Shown: piece by piece, positions 30,300 to 39,582 of the stretch | How the letters are laid out: each line of letters opens with the position of its first letter | Position numbering within the stretch: position 1 is the first letter of the stretch | Source of the DNA: JAGVPT01 sp963843065 | GTDB lineage: Bacteria; Bacteroidota; Ignavibacteria; UBA10030; UBA8401 | DNA length: 64,000 nt | Reading direction: 5' to 3' | Assembly: GCA_963843065.1 (NCBI GenBank) | Contig: CAWJKX010000130.1 | Coordinates: forward strand, 1-64,000 | Made by a program: the position numbers and the translations under genes | Notes under the pieces: model-generated | Told to the model about the DNA's origin: nothing | Database searches by the model: none | Seen by the model: the letters and a program-made list of their open reading frames with translations, nothing else

Positions 30300-31403
30300 A
30301 TGAAACAAAATTATTTACTTCTTATGATCATCATATTTCAGTTATTAAGCCCGGCCGGTGCAGCCCAGGCGGCTAAATTGATTCCTCCAAATAATCTGAA
30401 TATCCAATACTTCGGCCGATGGGATATGGCGGACTCGCTTCACCCTCGATATTCCTGGCCTGGCGTCTATCTGGCCGCAGAGTTTTCCGGGACAACAATC
30501 GGGATACGCTTAGCCGACGGAACCGATTATTTCAACGTTTATATCGACGGCAAACTCCACAGCGTTTTCCACGGGACGAACCCGGCCGAAACGGACTACG
30601 TTCTTGCGGACAGCCTTCAAAATACGCGCCACACGTTCCTGCTTAGCAGGCGAAACATCACGTTCGAAAAACCATATACTTTCTGCGGAATTCTTCTTGA
30701 CAACGACGCAGCGCTTTTTCCCCCTCCACCAAAGCCGTCCCGGAAAATTGAATTCATCGGAGACTCGTTCACGGCGGCGGAAAGCGACGAGGCGACGGAG
30801 CAGCAGTTGGCGTGGGAAGCGCGGTTTGCCGTCACCAACATCGATAAAGGCTTTGCACCCCTCATCGCCAAGCATTTCAACGCGCAATACACGACGACAT
30901 GCCGCTCGGGGGCCGGAATGTACTGCGATTGGCAGGGGAACATCAATGAAACCATTCCCAAAAGATTCGACCGGACGTTGATGGAAACGAGCGAACCCAA
31001 ATGGGATTTCAAGCGATGGGTTCCCGACGTGGTCGTGGTCTGTCTCGGCTTGAACGATCATTCCGGATTGAAAGATAATATTGGAAAAATCTCCGATGAA
31101 AAATCGGCATCCTTCCGAAAAACATACGGCAATTTCCTGGATACCGTTCGCGCCGTTTATCCGAATGTCAAAATCGTTGCGGTTGCTGCCTTTCAGGAGT
31201 GGATCCGCACCAATGTTAAAGAGGTCGTCGACGATGAGATTGCTTCCGGCAAACACGACATCTACTACACTCAATTTGACGAGTTCCCCGGCGGCTATGT
31301 CGCTAACGGACATCCGACCGTTGAAACACATCAAAAAATGGCGGACCAAATAATCAAATCGCTGGAGACCTTCGACCTATTTCAAGGAACAAGCGGGAAA
31401 TAA
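30300..31403 (+). CDS. Secreted CE2-type acetyl esterase (SGNH hydrolase)
   Basis: Carbohydrate esterase family 2 layout: signal peptide (about 1-23), an N-terminal beta-sandwich (about 35-145, GRWDMADSLHPRYSWPGVYLAAEFSG), then an SGNH hydrolase domain. That domain has the nucleophile motif GDSFTA (about residue 157), CLGLND and the terminal NGHPTVETH holding the His. 367 residues, intact. CE2 enzymes deacetylate 6-O-acetyl groups on mannan and xylan, which suits the surrounding mannanases. It is divergent from the epimerase-GH26 gene. Confidence 0.85.
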   Translation: MKQNYLLLMIIIFQLLSPAGAAQAAKLIPPNNLNIQYFGRWDMADSLHPRYSWPGVYLAAEFSGTTIGIRLADGTDYFNVYIDGKLHSVFHGTNPAETDYVLADSLQNTRHTFLLSRRNITFEKPYTFCGILLDNDAALFPPPPKPSRKIEFIGDSFTAAESDEATEQQLAWEARFAVTNIDKGFAPLIAKHFNAQYTTTCRSGAGMYCDWQGNINETIPKRFDRTLMETSEPKWDFKRWVPDVVVVCLGLNDHSGLKDNIGKISDEKSASFRKTYGNFLDTVRAVYPNVKIVAVAAFQEWIRTNVKEVVDDEIASGKHDIYYTQFDEFPGGYVANGHPTVETHQKMADQIIKSLETFDLFQGTSGK

Positions 31404-31479
31404 TAACCCAACCGTATTTCTTCTTTCCATACGAAATACAGGTAGTGGACTTTTTTGCTTTTAACGACTCTCAAGGAAA

Positions 31480-31517
31480 ATGTTCACCCTGAGCGAAGCC
31501 GCGACGGCGTCGAAGGG
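31480..31517. repeat. Partial R1 element, copy f
   Basis: Only the right part is present: TGTTCACCCTGAGCGAAGCC, then GCGACGGCGTCGAAGGGC. It lies between the CE2 and membrane-protein genes. Confidence 0.5.
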
Positions 31518-31608
31518 CTATGGAAAGTCTGGCATCGTTCATTCTGTAAATCTATTCAATAAACTCCACTACCAGAAGCTTTTGATGCATATTTATCCGC
31601 AGTAGGGT

Positions 31609-33184
31609 ATGAATATATTTGCTGATGACAATACGAATCATGAGCACTGGATACAACGGATAAAAATTTTTATCCGGGGAAAAGAGGAGTACCTCCTGGC
31701 GCTTCTTCTCTTTGTTACAGCATGCACTGCCGGAATTTTGCTGCATCATTTTGATAAGTATTCCTTCTACTATTTCGGCGATGCGGCGTCGCACATCATC
31801 AAAGCACGCGAGTTCACGGATTCCCATCCGCACGAGATCCCGATCATCGGCACAGTGTGGCTTCCCTTGCCGCACCTTCTTCTTCTTCCCTTTGCATCGA
31901 TCGACACTCTTTTCTTTTCGGGAATCGCCGGAGCATTTGTGGGGATTCCATGTCTCGTCGGGACCGGCGTCCTCCTATTTCTATTGCTCCGGAACATCAC
32001 CGGTTCTCCCTCGATTGCGTTTCTGATGGCGAGCCTGTACGGGCTCAATCCCAATGTCGTCTATATGTCTCTCACGCCTATGGACGAACCAAGCCTCATC
32101 TTCCTTGTCGCATTCGCCGGATATGCATTGTACCGTTGGCGGGGAGACGACTCACCATTATGGCTTTTTTTTTGCGCCGCCACCGTCATGCTGGCAACCT
32201 TGTGCAGGTACGAAGCGTGGCCTCTCGCAGCGTTCATCGTCTTCGCTGGAACATCGAAGGCGATTTCTCTCTGGCGGGAGTCGCAAAAACGTGAAGCAAT
32301 TCGAACCATCGCGATTACGGCCGTTAGTTGTGCGGGCATGATCGTCTGGTTTTCATCGCACTTCATTATATTCGGTAATCCGTTCGAATTTACACGTGGG
32401 ACATACTCCGTTCTTTCCGGAGCCTATAGGGAATCGTCGCAGCATCTCCCGTTCAACATTGTGGTAACTTTCTGCCGGGCAATCCTCATCATTTTCGGCC
32501 CGGTATTACTTTTTGTCGCTGCCGCATCGTTCATTCCTCAGCGACACAAGCGTGTTGATCGTAATACTATTCTTCTCCTCGTGTTCTTCATTCTCCCTGT
32601 GCTTTTTACAGTCAGTGCAGCCCTCGCAGGGTATGTTGGAATTGATGAATGGTGGTGGAACTGGAGATATGTACCTGACATTCGGACTCTTTCTCGCTGT
32701 AGCGGGGGGAGTCGGCCTCGTTAAAATATTCAACGGAATTCCAACAGCCTGGGGACGAAGCATTGTGGCGACCGTTCTTCTCGCCATGCCGGTTGTCCAA
32801 CTTATAATTCCATCGATCGGAGTTGCGGTATACAAAGACGCCGCGAAATGCATCGATGCCACAGTAAGGGACGCGATGGCCATTGGCGAACAACTTCCTG
32901 GCGTGTACACCGGCGGCTCCATCGGATTGATAACCAATGGCAATTATACTGTCAGGATCCAAATTTCGAGCAGCCTGCCGTTGAAACACTTCCGCATTCT
33001 TCATTTTTCTGCCGATCAGAAAATACCGGATTCGACCCTTCTTCACGAACAACATCTTATTGTCCAAAAAAATGAAACGCCAGAATCCAAATTGATTGCT
33101 CCTGCGTCGCCGGGAGTCATGGACAATTTTCAGCTCCGTTTTGAGAATACCTCTTTCGCCCTGCTGGAACGTAAACTTCGCTAA
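31609..33184 (+). CDS. GT-C type membrane glycosyltransferase-like protein (frameshifted)
   Basis: Polytopic membrane protein with about ten hydrophobic segments. An early extracytoplasmic acidic motif (YYFGDAASHIIKAREF, about residues 52-67) resembles the catalytic loop of GT-C fold transferases using polyprenyl-phosphate sugars (GT39/83-like). A +1 break in the CC pair near 32670-32676 splits it; joining gives WWWNWRYVLTFGLFLAVAGG. The last 100 residues are a soluble domain. About 525 residues. The family assignment is tentative, and a link to glycan degradation is not evident. Confidence 0.6.
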
Positions 33185-33186
33185 AC

Positions 33187-33272
33187 CTCGTTCCCAACGA
33201 GACGTTGGGAACAAGATGATTGAATTTCCTTTCTTGCGTCCATCTCGTTCCCAAACTCTGTTTGGGAACGAT
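33187..33272. repeat. Two CTCGTTCCCAA palindromes (R2) between convergent genes
   Basis: First unit 33187-33215: CTCGTTCCCAACG then AGACGTTGGGAACAAG. Second unit 33243-33272: TCTCGTTCCCAAAC then TCTGTTTGGGAACGA. Each forms a near-perfect hairpin. They fill the gap between the convergent ends of the membrane protein (33184) and GH28 (33308), and may act as a two-way terminator. Confidence 0.65.
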
Positions 33273-33307
33273 AAGAACCGGGTGCAGGTTCTAAATTCTA
33301 CTATTTT

Positions 33308-34861
33308 TCACTTCACGTTTTCCCTCGAGACCGCAATGTTCGCCGGAGTGATTTCATAATCTTTTCCGTCGCGAAGCGAGACAGGAGATGCTTTTGAATT
33401 GTTCGGCGCTGCAGTTCCGTGAAATCCTATTATTCTTACTCCGTCGAAATTATTCACCTCGATTCCGTTCGTGAAGTACGGTTCCTTCATCGCGTCCCAT
33501 GTCAGGTCGAAGTTCTCAATCCGCAGGTTTTTAACGTGCTGGGCGTAGAATCCCGGTATGTCGTGTGAGAAAAGCGACAGCTTTGGATCCATAACGGGGC
33601 GCAAATCGAAATTTCCGCCGCTGACATCGTTCAGCTTGCCATCGGCCATATGAAATCGCACGTCGGAAAATGATACGTCTTCGATCACGCTTTCTTCGGT
33701 GCCATAAACAAATATTCCGGACTCACCTTTACAGACGACGTGATCGAACTTGATATTCTTCATCCTTCCAAGCGGGACATCCTTGGTCAAGCGGACCGAT
33801 GAAAGTTGAATGGGTTCTCCATTTCCCCACCAGTCGCCCGTAAAGAGATGTGTCTCGATAAGGATATTCGAGAAGCTGACGTTCTCGATCGAGCCTTGAT
33901 CCCGGACGAAGAGTCCGATACCGCGATTTGAGTTTGTGATAATAATATTGCTGAAGGTGAAATTGCGCATGGGGTTCTGGTCGAATCCGCCAATCCTTAT
34001 CGCTGCTGAACGGGAAACCAAAGTGCAATTCGTCGCGGTGATATTCTCACAGACCCGTTTGAGAAATTTGTAACCCGGCAGATCGTAATGATGATTGTAG
34101 CCGGTGAGAACGATGCAATCATCCCCCGTCCGGATATCGCAATCGGAAATAATCGCGTTGCTGCACGAGGTCAGATCCATCCCATCGTTATTCGGAACGA
34201 AAAGGTTGCCCCAGATCCGCAGGCCTGAGAGGATAATGCCATCGCAATCGGCTAAATGGAGCGTCCAGAACGGCGAATTTGTGATGAAAACATCACGGAT
34301 GGTAACCTTTTTGCAGTCCGAAAAAATGATCATTTGATACGGACGGTCTTTTGGCACGAGCGGTCCATCGCCGAGCCCCTCAGAGACATGCCTGAATTGA
34401 TCCCCCTGCCTTGTCCACATCACACCGGCATGGTCCATTTTCTTCGCGCTGTCAAGCACCATGAACGAATCGCCGTTCCCATCAATAGTACCATGACCGC
34501 TGATAGATACATTTTCGGCATCCTGTGTAAAAAGCAAGCCGACCCTTCTACCGTTGAGCATATAATCACTCACGTTGGCGCTTCCTCGCAGAACAGCTCC
34601 GCTTTCAAGATACAAATTGACGTTAGTGCGAAGTTGAAGAGTCCCGGTGAGGTAAACACCCGGCGGCACATACACTGTTCCGCCCCCCAGCTTTGCCGCC
34701 GAATCGAGCGCGCTCTGAATCGTGCGAGTGTTGAGCGTCGTTCCATCTCCAACCGCACCCATGTCGCGAATATCGATCTGCTTTGCTTGAGCAAGACCGC
34801 ATACTAGCGATATGAAAAGGAAGAAAAAAACCGAAATTAGTTTATTCATAGTGGTGGCCAT
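33308..34861 (-). CDS. Secreted GH28 polygalacturonase-like pectinase
   Basis: Right-handed beta-helix glycoside hydrolase family 28. The signal peptide ends near GLAQA. DIRDMGAVGDGTTLNTRTIQSALD is the usual N-terminal segment. Catalytic Asp residues are in FVPNNDGMDL and RTGDDCIVL. The conserved Gly-His-Gly loop of classical polygalacturonases is replaced by SRSAAIRIGG, so an exo-acting or modified-substrate subgroup is likely. About 517 residues, intact. ATG 34849 is an alternative start. Together with GH88/105 it indicates pectin or rhamnogalacturonan side activity. Confidence 0.87.
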   Translation of the reverse strand: MATTMNKLISVFFFLFISLVCGLAQAKQIDIRDMGAVGDGTTLNTRTIQSALDSAAKLGGGTVYVPPGVYLTGTLQLRTNVNLYLESGAVLRGSANVSDYMLNGRRVGLLFTQDAENVSISGHGTIDGNGDSFMVLDSAKKMDHAGVMWTRQGDQFRHVSEGLGDGPLVPKDRPYQMIIFSDCKKVTIRDVFITNSPFWTLHLADCDGIILSGLRIWGNLFVPNNDGMDLTSCSNAIISDCDIRTGDDCIVLTGYNHHYDLPGYKFLKRVCENITATNCTLVSRSAAIRIGGFDQNPMRNFTFSNIIITNSNRGIGLFVRDQGSIENVSFSNILIETHLFTGDWWGNGEPIQLSSVRLTKDVPLGRMKNIKFDHVVCKGESGIFVYGTEESVIEDVSFSDVRFHMADGKLNDVSGGNFDLRPVMDPKLSLFSHDIPGFYAQHVKNLRIENFDLTWDAMKEPYFTNGIEVNNFDGVRIIGFHGTAAPNNSKASPVSLRDGKDYEITPANIAVSRENVK

Positions 34862-34884
34862 TTTCTAAGAATTGTAAGTAGAGA

Positions 34885-34937
34885 CTTCTGAATAATTCAA
34901 AAAGCGTGGCTCGCGCAAAGACGCACAATTATTCAAA
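34885..34937. repeat. Repeat R4, copy 2, with inverted ends
   Basis: CTTCTGAATAATTCAAAAAG continues through GCGTGGCTCGCGCAAAGACG and ends in AATTATTCA. The arms TGAATAATT and AATTATTCA are perfectly complementary. The left part matches the reverse complement of 27541-27573. Confidence 0.55.
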
Positions 34938-35024
34938 AACACCGAGTTTTCACTCCTTAGCAGCTTGGCGAGAAACAATTTTGCAGATGTCTCAAATAGT
35001 TAAAAAGACTTGGTTTCTGCAGGC

Positions 35025-36302
35025 TCAATGCTGGATTCCCGCAGGCTCTTGATGCAGTGTCTTCGAAACAAGATCGTCCAAAATCACACTTTTGTACAAG
35101 TTCGGAAAATCATCCTGGAATAGCATCTTTTCTTTGTGTCGAAACTCAATGAAATTTTCCGCACTGGGATGTCCTTTGTACGGCGCATAATATTGCGCCA
35201 GGCCCGGGTTTCGCCAGACCATAACATACGCAATCTGCACGCTGTCATCATCCATCGCCTTGTAGAGTTGATTGGTCCACCATGTTGAATCAGGGATAAA
35301 TAATGAGCCGGTTTCGGTGAAAGCGGCAATCTTGTTTTTCTTCCTGGCAATGGAAGAGATGATACGCAATTTCTTCGTTACAAACACCACGCTGTCGCCT
35401 TTCGGCGTAAAGTCATGGTAATTGTCCATACCGACAATATCGACGTAACCGTCGCCAGGGTAGCGTTCAAGATACTCTTCTTCGCTGTCAAACCAGCGGT
35501 CGGGTGAAAAGGCATACAAATAGTTTTTGATCCCTTTGTTTAATCGAAGATAGTCTACCGTCATTCTCCAGAGGGCAATGAATTCCTCCGGCGTGCAAAA
35601 CGGTTTTCCCCACCAGAACCAATGGCCGTCCAATTCATGGTACGGGCGGAAGATGATCGGTATCGGCGTTCCTTCTTGATCGACAAGTGTGCTGCTGTAT
35701 TCGGCAAGTGAGTCGAGCACCTTCAGATATTGTTCATGATACGGCCCTCCGGGAAGGATGTACTTGACGGCAATTGTCGTATCATAAAAAGAATTTCCGG
35801 TAACGGGATTTCGATGATGCCACGAAAACGTGTTGATGCCTCCCCGCTCGTACGCTTCCTTCACCAAGCGAGGGATCTTGTCGCGGACTTTTGTGCTGTC
35901 GTATTTCGGAATGCTTTCAAAATCCCAGCCATAGACACCGGGAAATGAACCGGTAACGTCCCTGATGTCGGAACGGGATGAATCTCCTCTCCATAAGACG
36001 CCGTATTGAGTTGAGTTCTGATGCCCGAAGATAATTTCCTTCTCGGAGATCGTCTTGAGGTTGCGGAACAAGAGGACTGTCTCCTTCGTTGCGAGGGAGT
36101 CGGCCAGCCGAACTCCGACTTCTTTCTGATACTCAACGCTGTTGAACGAAGCGCAGGACGAAAGTATCAGAGAAAAGAAAACGATGAAAGATATATTTTT
36201 CTGATTTGAGGCTGCTGTGAAGAGCGGGGCGGCCGGCCAACAACGCTTCGCGATAATTTCCCCATAAGTGCCAATGAGGTTCCGGATACTAAAACGATCC
36301 AT
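35025..36302 (-). CDS. GH26 beta-mannanase lipoprotein
   Basis: Family GH26 endo-mannanase. A hydrophobic stretch ending in LILSSC (Cys near residue 51) is a lipobox, so the mature enzyme is lipid-anchored. The lead before it is unusually long and no closer ATG is available, so the true start is uncertain. The acid/base Glu is in RPYHELDGHWFWWG (about 223) and the nucleophile Glu in AAFTETGSL (about 329). 425 residues, intact. It is a separate enzyme from the GH26 domain of the fusion protein at 27577, though clearly related. Confidence 0.9.
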   Translation of the reverse strand: MDRFSIRNLIGTYGEIIAKRCWPAAPLFTAASNQKNISFIVFFSLILSSCASFNSVEYQKEVGVRLADSLATKETVLLFRNLKTISEKEIIFGHQNSTQYGVLWRGDSSRSDIRDVTGSFPGVYGWDFESIPKYDSTKVRDKIPRLVKEAYERGGINTFSWHHRNPVTGNSFYDTTIAVKYILPGGPYHEQYLKVLDSLAEYSSTLVDQEGTPIPIIFRPYHELDGHWFWWGKPFCTPEEFIALWRMTVDYLRLNKGIKNYLYAFSPDRWFDSEEEYLERYPGDGYVDIVGMDNYHDFTPKGDSVVFVTKKLRIISSIARKKNKIAAFTETGSLFIPDSTWWTNQLYKAMDDDSVQIAYVMVWRNPGLAQYYAPYKGHPSAENFIEFRHKEKMLFQDDFPNLYKSVILDDLVSKTLHQEPAGIQH

Positions 36303-36364
36303 ATTACTTCTTCTCAGGGACGGATAATTTTTTCTCGTCCATCAAATTAAAATTCTTTAAAATA

Positions 36365-37717
36365 TCATTTCATTATCTGCACGTTCACTGTGTCCGCAAC
36401 TCCAAGCCGTTTCATTTTCGCGGCATGGTCTCTGATGATGCCAATCGTGGAGACATCGGAAATGAAAATTGAATTGCGCCCCTGCGGTTCCTGCGGCGGG
36501 TCGCCGGTGAACGGGTCCCCTTTCTTCCACATGAAGTCGGCGTTCTGCGACTTCCCTTCCCCTCCCCATCCCCAAAAATTCGACCCCGCAACCGGCGTAC
36601 CTGCCCGAGCCGAATCATAGAGCATGGAAAAAACTATATTGTAGTACCGGTCTCGTGCGGTTGTCGGAGTTCCCTGTGCATAGGCGCCGGAGTCCCGACC
36701 CAGACCGAATTCTTCCATCACCATCGGTTTATTCAACTCCCGCGCGTATTCGATGTGCTTCGCAATATAGGCGGTTGCTTTTTCGATCGACGGCGGAAGT
36801 GTCTCTTCAAATTTCTGCGGGTTGAACCATCCCCAGTTGAGAGGCCAGAGATGAATGGTGAGATAATCGATGTTCTTGGACCGGTGAGCGGTAAGGACAC
36901 ACTCTGCGGATTCCAGGCTTCCGGCAAGCCCTTCGTTGCCGGAACAGACCAAATGATTGGTATCGAGGGATTTTACGTAACCGGCCGATTCGTCGATCCA
37001 TCTATAATAGTATGGGAGAACGTTCGGCGCATCTTCGCCCCCGGTTCCCGGTCGAGGTTCGTTCGCCAATTGCCACGACATGATCGTCGGGTCGTCCGAA
37101 TAATTTCTGCCGTTCACCGTGTTCCTGCGGGTCACAATGCTTTTTACGTAGGCACGGAAATATCCATTTGCTCTTTCATTCTGATAAAACGTGGCTGAAA
37201 AATTCATGAACTTTCCCCAGCCGTCGACCTCAGGGTCGAGTGCATGGGCGGTGTCGGCCCAGGCGACATACTCGGACATCCCTCCCGACCATTCCCAATA
37301 ATTTGTCAGGTACAAAACTCCCTTCATGTTTCTTTTCGACATTTCGGCAAGAAGAAAATCCAACCCAGCGAGGAGCGAATCGTCTACGTCGCCCGGCTTG
37401 CGGAGTATTGCAGGTTGTATGCCCCGTACTTTTTTGGATGCTTCCGAGCCTGCCAATATCCTGAGGTTATCCAGCCCGATCGCATGCAGCGAATCGAGCT
37501 CACGCTGCAAACGTGGCCTGTCTCCCGTCTCACCGGGAGATCCGATATAGCAGCCATACCAGAGATTGGTGCCGGCATAATAATACGGTTTGCCGTTATA
37601 GATGAAGTGCGTCCCTTTGACTCTCACAAAATCGTCTTGCTCTCCCTTAAAAAGAAAAGTGGAGCATGAGGAAAAAGCTGCTGCAAGGGAAAGCAAGAGA
37701 AATGTTCTACGTACCAT
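36365..37717 (-). CDS. GH5 (subfamily 7-like) beta-mannanase lipoprotein
   Basis: The N-terminus MVRRTFLLLSLAAAFSSC carries a lipobox. The catalytic barrel resembles GH5_7 mannanases: YYAGTNLWYGCYIG at the start, acid/base Glu in SWQLANEPRPG (about residue 220) and nucleophile Glu in MVMEEFGLGRD (about 336). The late GSNFWGWGGEG is typical. 450 residues, intact. It is encoded just upstream of the GH26 lipoprotein on the same strand (62 bp gap), so the two surface mannanases are probably made together. Confidence 0.9.
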   Translation of the reverse strand: MVRRTFLLLSLAAAFSSCSTFLFKGEQDDFVRVKGTHFIYNGKPYYYAGTNLWYGCYIGSPGETGDRPRLQRELDSLHAIGLDNLRILAGSEASKKVRGIQPAILRKPGDVDDSLLAGLDFLLAEMSKRNMKGVLYLTNYWEWSGGMSEYVAWADTAHALDPEVDGWGKFMNFSATFYQNERANGYFRAYVKSIVTRRNTVNGRNYSDDPTIMSWQLANEPRPGTGGEDAPNVLPYYYRWIDESAGYVKSLDTNHLVCSGNEGLAGSLESAECVLTAHRSKNIDYLTIHLWPLNWGWFNPQKFEETLPPSIEKATAYIAKHIEYARELNKPMVMEEFGLGRDSGAYAQGTPTTARDRYYNIVFSMLYDSARAGTPVAGSNFWGWGGEGKSQNADFMWKKGDPFTGDPPQEPQGRNSIFISDVSTIGIIRDHAAKMKRLGVADTVNVQIMK

Positions 37718-37942
37718 TCGCGTCTCTCAAAGACAAGTGGAAAATAGCGACGATAAAATCACTCTATAAGTAAGACACAAATTATGCCAACGATAGATAA
37801 CCTGCAACAAGTTTTTTGGCAAATGCCGAATCATTTAAGCTCTTTCCCATCAACACCATCTCACCACTCCTATAATATTGATAAAGATTATTATAGTGAT
37901 AAACAGGAATGATTTACGTACTTTTCATTTTGGGATTAATAA

Positions 37943-38110
37943 AGTCCACTAAGAACACGAAAAGACACGAAAGTTCAGATCCGCTTTGAAAGTGTCAATA
38001 ATTACTCTTATGAAGAATTTGCCGCGCAACAACATGTAGAACTATGTTCTCTTAGTGTACTTCGAGATCTTTTGCAGAACTACCTTCTCTTGGTGTACTT
38101 AGTGAACGGA
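37943..38110. repeat. Degenerate CACGAAAG/TTAGTG repeat region
   Basis: AGTCCACTAAGAACACGAAA with GACACGAAAG at 37943-37975, and CTTAGTGTACTT-type sequence at 38050-38100, form a weak long-range inverted repeat related to the one at 20081. The remainder of 37718-38151 shows no coding potential and no clear signal. Confidence 0.4.
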
Positions 38111-38151
38111 GCGGACAATTCAATAGATTGAACACAACGGTTGATTCATCT

Positions 38152-39447
38152 ATGCGCAAATCTCTGCACGCGGTCTTCTTTTTTTCGGTCGTCTCGATTG
38201 CTGCCGGCATTCTTTTTCTCCATCTTCCGACAGCGCACCCGGCGACGACATTTGGGATGGTGTTTGTCGCCGCTTCCATCCTGTATGCGGCTATGTCGTG
38301 GACGCTGTTTCGTGTGGAAATATCCAGAGCGGCTCTCTTTTCAATTATTGCCGTCGCTTTTGTAGTACGGTTAAGTTTTATTTCAAGCAGTCCCATCGGT
38401 TCGGAAGATGCATACCGGTATATCTGGGACGGAAAGGTTCAAGCGAACGGAATTAATCCCTACCTCTACACCGCACTCGATGCGCGACTGAATTCTCTCC
38501 ATTCCCCGCTGCTGCCGGCAGCGATGAACCACGCGGATCTAAAAACGATTTATTTTCCCCTGAGTCAATGGATTTTTTACTCCTGTTACCAATTGAGCGG
38601 CGAGACGCTATGGGGATACAAAGCAATACTGCTGCTTGCCGAAATTGGGTCGGTCGCTGCGCTTTCTTTTTTTCTCCTCATGCTCAACATACCACGGAAA
38701 TTTATTTTGTTGTACGCGCTATGCCCTCTTCCTATCATAGAATTTGCCGTCGATGCACACCTTGATGCCGTCGGCCTGCCGTTGTTCCTCCTTTCGTTGT
38801 TGTTCTATCTCAAGGAGAGAAAAATTCTCTCGTACATCCTTCTCGGGCTTTCAATGTCTATCAAACCCATTGGGTTGATTCTGCTTCCAGCAATGTTCTT
38901 CTTTGAGAAAGGATCGCGAAATAAACTGTATGCCCTGCTTATCCCGTTGACGACGGTCGGCGTTCAATTTCTTCCATACGTCTTTACATCAAATCCGTTT
39001 GAGACATTGTTTGCATTCACAAAAGATTGGAGTTTTAACGGTGCGGTGTTCGAAGCGATATATTTATATTTTCAAGATAATCAACTGTCGCGGCTTGTCT
39101 GCGCCGGGCTCCTGGGAGTCATCATTCTTATAATAAATTTCCGGCGTAAAGATTTTCTGGAAACGGTATATTTTTCCCTCCTTGCACTTATGCTTCTTTC
39201 GCCTGTCGTGCACCCCTGGTATGTCGCATGGGTAGCCGTTCTTCTGCCGGTCGTGCGGCGGTGGTCCGGGATCGCTCTTGCTGCTGGCGTGAGCCTGACA
39301 AGCTTTACGGTAATGAATTACCGGTTGACCGGAAACTGGGAGCAATATCCAGTTGTCATGATGATAGAATATCTTCCGATGATTGTGTTACTGGCTATGG
39401 AATTGAGGGATTATTTTTTGAAGAAAGGAGAACCATTCGCGACGTGA
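38152..39447 (+). CDS. Polyprenyl-phosphate-mannose-type membrane glycosyltransferase (GT87/DUF2029-like)
   Basis: Polytopic membrane protein of about 431 residues with about eleven helices. The first loop contains GSEDAYRYIWDGKVQANGINPY, the acidic motif of GT-C transferases that use polyprenyl-phosphate sugars; SMSIKPIGLILLP and LSPVVHPWYVAWV are also typical of this group. It would act in the inner membrane with its active site outside. Start ATG 38152 is chosen over the TTG at 38128. Intact. It is the second GT-C protein in the window; both stand alone between degradative genes. Confidence 0.7.
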   Translation: MRKSLHAVFFFSVVSIAAGILFLHLPTAHPATTFGMVFVAASILYAAMSWTLFRVEISRAALFSIIAVAFVVRLSFISSSPIGSEDAYRYIWDGKVQANGINPYLYTALDARLNSLHSPLLPAAMNHADLKTIYFPLSQWIFYSCYQLSGETLWGYKAILLLAEIGSVAALSFFLLMLNIPRKFILLYALCPLPIIEFAVDAHLDAVGLPLFLLSLLFYLKERKILSYILLGLSMSIKPIGLILLPAMFFFEKGSRNKLYALLIPLTTVGVQFLPYVFTSNPFETLFAFTKDWSFNGAVFEAIYLYFQDNQLSRLVCAGLLGVIILIINFRRKDFLETVYFSLLALMLLSPVVHPWYVAWVAVLLPVVRRWSGIALAAGVSLTSFTVMNYRLTGNWEQYPVVMMIEYLPMIVLLAMELRDYFLKKGEPFAT

Positions 39448-39465
39448 AGATGAAGTAAGAATATT

Positions 39466-39577
39466 TCTCGTTCCCAAACTCTCCCGCTGCCGCGGGACAA
39501 GCCGTTTGGGAACGTACCAACACTAAAGCGAAATTTTTCGCCATTGCCTTCTCAATCAGAGATTGGGAATGAGAATT
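39466..39577. repeat. CTCGTTCCCAAAC palindromes (R2) between convergent genes
   Basis: A unit at 39466-39513 has TCTCGTTCCCAAACT and GTTTGGGAACG with a GC-rich insertion (CTCCCGCTGCCGCGGGAC) at the loop. A second, diverged unit is in reverse orientation at 39551-39577 (TTCTCAATC / GATTGGGAATGAGAA). Again between convergent genes (39447 and 39583), as at 33187. Confidence 0.6.
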
Positions 39578-39582
39578 AACGG

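Noticed and set aside
30510..31349. 279-codon open frame antisense to the CE2 esterase
   Set aside because: Shadow of an intact, recognisable gene; composition is biased as expected for an antisense frame.
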